The notes under the pieces: model-generated
What the model was told of the DNA's origin: nothing
Database searches by the model: none
Seen by the model: only the letters and a program-made list of their open reading frames with translations
DNA from: an uncultured Lachnospira sp.
Lineage (GTDB): Bacteria; Bacillota; Clostridia; Lachnospirales; Lachnospiraceae
Reading direction: 5' to 3'
Length of the DNA: 45,655 bases
Assembly (NCBI GenBank): GCA_934343805.1
Contig: CAKRIN010000021.1
Location: 1 to 45,655 of the forward strand
Shown: in pieces, positions 43,725 through 45,655 of the stretch
How the letters are laid out: the number at the start of each line of letters is the position of its first letter
How positions within the stretch are numbered: position 1 is the first letter of the stretch
Program-made: the position numbers and the translations under genes

Positions 43725-43739
43725 TGTATTTAGCATACA
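43725..43739. promoter_or_regulatory. Candidate TetR operator before ohyA
   Basis: TGTAT-TTAGC-ATACA is a 15-bp inverted repeat 50 bp upstream of the ohyA start. On the minus strand it overlaps TACAAT (43729-43724), a possible -10, although I find no good -35. Its place suits repression of ohyA by the neighbouring TetR protein. Confidence 0.4.
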
Positions 43740-43755
43740 TTTTTTCTCTAAATAA

Positions 43756-43818
43756 AAAAACAGGCAAAGCATGTACTTTGTCCCAAAATCGAACACTTTA
43801 CATGTTTTGTCTGTTTTT
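43756..43818 (-). terminator. Terminator between the TetR gene and ohyA
   Basis: Arms of 20 bases, 43756-43775 and 43799-43818, pair with only two wobble mismatches around a 23-base loop. On the minus strand the right end runs into seven T, giving a good intrinsic terminator just after the TetR stop (43824), so ohyA must largely rely on its own promoter. Confidence 0.82.
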
Positions 43819-43823
43819 AACAA

Positions 43824-44381
43824 TTAATTATTAGCCTCACACAGATTAATCATTGTATCTATCGTTGCATCAAACGATTCTGAAAAACGCTTAATCAAAT
43901 CTTTGTCATATGGCGGCATTCCATCGCCAATCCATCGTGACACAATTCCAACTATTGAATAGCTGTAAAAGCATGTTATATACTCTCTGTCACCTTCTGT
44001 AAGCTTATGTCCTTCACAATATCTCTTAACAAAAAGTCCCACAAGATACTCTGTGGTATTATGCAGATATTTCTCAATAATATCTCTGTTCTTAGAATTA
44101 TACACATGAATAACCGCCGCCCTATACTCAATAATGACGGTGGCCGCCTTACTGTATGTCTCATAAAACGTTGCATCTTCAGTAATGTCAATATTCTTTT
44201 CAGTCTCTTCTATAAGAACACTGTCAAGCACATCGTATATATCACTGAAATAATAATAAAATGTATTCCTGTTAATTCCACATTCCTCACATATATCTGT
44301 AACAGTAATCCGGTCAATATTCTTATGCTTTAGCATATTAAGAAAGCAGTCCATTATCGCTTTTTTAGTAAATTTAGCCAT
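43824..44381 (-). CDS. TetR/AcrR-family regulator
   Basis: A 185-residue repressor-type protein with an N-terminal TetR helix-turn-helix (residues about 8-52; TKKAIMDCFLNMLKHKNIDRITVTDICEECGINRNTFYYYF) and an all-helical ligand domain. It is 15 bp downstream of degV and just upstream of ohyA, separated by a terminator. Since OhyA acts on fatty acids and DegV proteins bind them, the ligand is plausibly a fatty acid or acyl-CoA; this is inference from the neighbourhood. Confidence 0.9.
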   Translation of the reverse strand: MAKFTKKAIMDCFLNMLKHKNIDRITVTDICEECGINRNTFYYYFSDIYDVLDSVLIEETEKNIDITEDATFYETYSKAATVIIEYRAAVIHVYNSKNRDIIEKYLHNTTEYLVGLFVKRYCEGHKLTEGDREYITCFYSYSIVGIVSRWIGDGMPPYDKDLIKRFSESFDATIDTMINLCEANN

Positions 44382-44396
44382 ATATTTCTCCTGAAA

Positions 44397-45248
44397 TTAT
44401 TCCCCTGCAATAAAAAGAACACCTAATGTTCCCGGACCACAGTGTGAAGATATAACTCCGCCTGCCCTTGTCTCGTATATTGCATCAAATACTTCAAGCT
44501 GTTTAAGATAGTCCTTTACATCCTCCACTATCTCCTTATCACAACCCGAATGTGTTATAAACACTCTGTCCTTCTTAGCCATCTTAAGATCTTCTTCCAT
44601 ATCCTTAACATAGTCCAGCACAACATTCTTCATGCGTCCTCTGTACTTCTTTCCAGGATTCATCTTACCGTTATTAACTTCAATTCTTGGATGAAGTTTA
44701 AGTACACCTCCAGCCATGGCAGCCAGTCCACTGCATCTTCCACCTCTGTGAAGGTAAGTAAGTGTATCAACAACAAAACTTGCTCTGACTCTCGGCCTTA
44801 AATCTAATATATTCTTTTCAATTTCAGATGCAGACATGCCTTTTTGTGCCATAACAGCTGCTTCAATCACAAGATGTCCTATCCCTGTTGAAAGGTTTTC
44901 AGAATCTATGACATGTATTCTTTCTTCCGCCTCCAGTTCTTTAGCTGCAAGTCTGAAGACGTTAGCTGTAGTTGACATATCTTCTGATATTGCAAATGCC
45001 ACAATATCACTTCCAGCTTCAAGAACACTTTTAAATACATTAATCGCATCCTCAATAGAAACAGCAGATGTCTTAGGTGTTGTCTTATTCTCATCTGCCC
45101 ATTCATATATCTTATCTGGTGTAATATCAACACCATCCCTGTATTCATCATCTCCTAACAGAATATGAAGCGGGATAACAGATATATCATATTTATCTAT
45201 AAGTTTCCTAGTTAAATCGCTCGTACTGTCCGAAATAATCTTAACCAT
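44397..45248 (-). CDS. DegV-family fatty-acid-binding protein
   Basis: DegV/FakB proteins bind a free fatty acid so that the kinase FakA can phosphorylate it for lipid synthesis. The 283-residue protein has VKIISDSTSDLTRKL at the start, the lid segment PKTSAVSIEDAI, STGIGHLV, TLTYLHRGGRCSGLAAMAGG and the ending RAGGVISSHCGPGTLGVLFI, all typical. Not all DegV copies in Clostridia work with FakA and no fakA is in the window. It is 11 bp after a BofC-like gene and 15 bp before the TetR gene, so the three probably form one operon. Confidence 0.93.
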   Translation of the reverse strand: MVKIISDSTSDLTRKLIDKYDISVIPLHILLGDDEYRDGVDITPDKIYEWADENKTTPKTSAVSIEDAINVFKSVLEAGSDIVAFAISEDMSTTANVFRLAAKELEAEERIHVIDSENLSTGIGHLVIEAAVMAQKGMSASEIEKNILDLRPRVRASFVVDTLTYLHRGGRCSGLAAMAGGVLKLHPRIEVNNGKMNPGKKYRGRMKNVVLDYVKDMEEDLKMAKKDRVFITHSGCDKEIVEDVKDYLKQLEVFDAIYETRAGGVISSHCGPGTLGVLFIAGE

Positions 45249-45259
45249 GTAAATCCTTT

Positions 45260-45628
45260 CTAGCTGCTGTATGTCTGTAAGAAATCATACAACTGTGCTT
45301 CTCCATCAAAATATATTCCTTTTGTAAGTTTTTCCTTTATATCATCTGGAAGTGATTCTACATTGATATCTGCATAATCGTAGAATACTTCACGCCCCTC
45401 ATCAGCAATGTTTCTATATATTCTTAAAGTATCTCTCTCGTATTTAAGCACATACTGGTATTCTTCACTTTCAGTTACTTTTGTTACCTGTGAACTTACC
45501 TCTTCCTTAAAATGCTGCCCGTCGGGCTTTTTATCATCAGTAACTACAAGTATTACTATTGCAAGAACTAAAGCTATTACAGCCATAGCCATAATCACCA
45601 CATAAAGCCAGAATGATTTCTTATTCAT
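45260..45628 (-). CDS. Membrane-anchored protein with BofC C-terminal-like domain
   Basis: A 122-residue protein with one N-terminal transmembrane segment (about residues 7-31, WLYVVIMAMAVIALVLAIVILVV), a polar linker, then a small domain YVLKYERDTLRIYRNIADEG ... INVESLPDDIKEKLTKGIYFDGEAQLYDFLQTYSS. The pattern (bypass-of-forespore C-like: YVLKEYxGxxxVY ... LPxxDxxxLxxGI ... LxxLLExYxS) resembles the BofC C-terminal domain found in many Clostridial membrane proteins of unknown role. ATG 45628 follows AGGAGGG at ideal distance; a TTG at 45631 is an alternative. Domain call is from memory of the pattern, moderately sure. The gene lies upstream of degV in the same operon. Confidence 0.7.
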   Translation of the reverse strand: MNKKSFWLYVVIMAMAVIALVLAIVILVVTDDKKPDGQHFKEEVSSQVTKVTESEEYQYVLKYERDTLRIYRNIADEGREVFYDYADINVESLPDDIKEKLTKGIYFDGEAQLYDFLQTYSS

Positions 45629-45655
45629 CAATATTCCCTCCTGTAAGTTGTCCTT

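Overview
The window is a stretch of low-GC Firmicute chromosome. Gene content and order (rng-rplU-prp-rpmA-obgE-yhbY-nadD-yqeK-rsfS; miaB-mutS-mutL-miaA; mreBCD-mrdA-minCDE-rodA-mgsA), strong AGGAGG-type ribosome binding sites and a Bacillus-type LexA/YneA pair point to class Clostridia. A Lachnospiraceae gut anaerobe (Lachnospira/Eubacterium/Roseburia-like) is my best inference; the genus is not proven. Nearly everything is chromosomal core. I see no prophage, insertion sequence, CRISPR array, rRNA or tRNA.

Layout. 1-2642 (+): end of a histidine operon (hisD 3' part, hisB, a hisA-hisI fusion). 2646-4492 (+): a short RNase E/G and a PAP2 phosphatase. 4521-8851 (+): L21 leader RNA, rplU-prp-rpmA, a terminator, then obgE-yhbY-nadD-yqeK-rsfS, a ribosome-assembly and NAD-synthesis group. 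8840-9206: no gene, but two long stacked palindromes sharing the same apical hairpin. 9229-10402: divergent lexA (-) and a yneA-like SOS division inhibitor (+), with LexA-box-like sites between them. 10527-12868 (+): a minimal DEAD-box helicase and a Xer-like tyrosine recombinase.

From 12967 to the end almost everything lies on the minus strand. In order of transcription (high to low coordinates): a BofC-like membrane protein, degV, a TetR regulator and oleate hydratase (fatty-acid handling); an AraC regulator, two FAD oxidoreductases; proB, an unknown protein, a DUF896 protein, 5-formyl-THF cyclo-ligase, proA; a PAS-GGDEF-EAL protein; miaB, mutS, mutL, miaA and a methionine gamma-lyase-like PLP enzyme; then, after a promoter and hairpin, a DUF4321 protein, radC, mreB, mreC, mreD, mrdA, minC, minD, minE, rodA, mgsA (elongation and septum placement). 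One plus-strand gene, a ZIP metal transporter (40876-41655), interrupts this run, divergent from the AraC regulator with direct repeats between them.

The most interesting points are the twin palindromes after rsfS, the HisA-HisI fusion, the LexA-box cluster, the AraC/ZIP direct repeats, a large insertion in the elongasome PBP2, an N-terminally extended oleate hydratase in a DegV/TetR module, and an unrecognised protein inside the proline operon. I found no clear candidate for a wholly new defence or mobile system.
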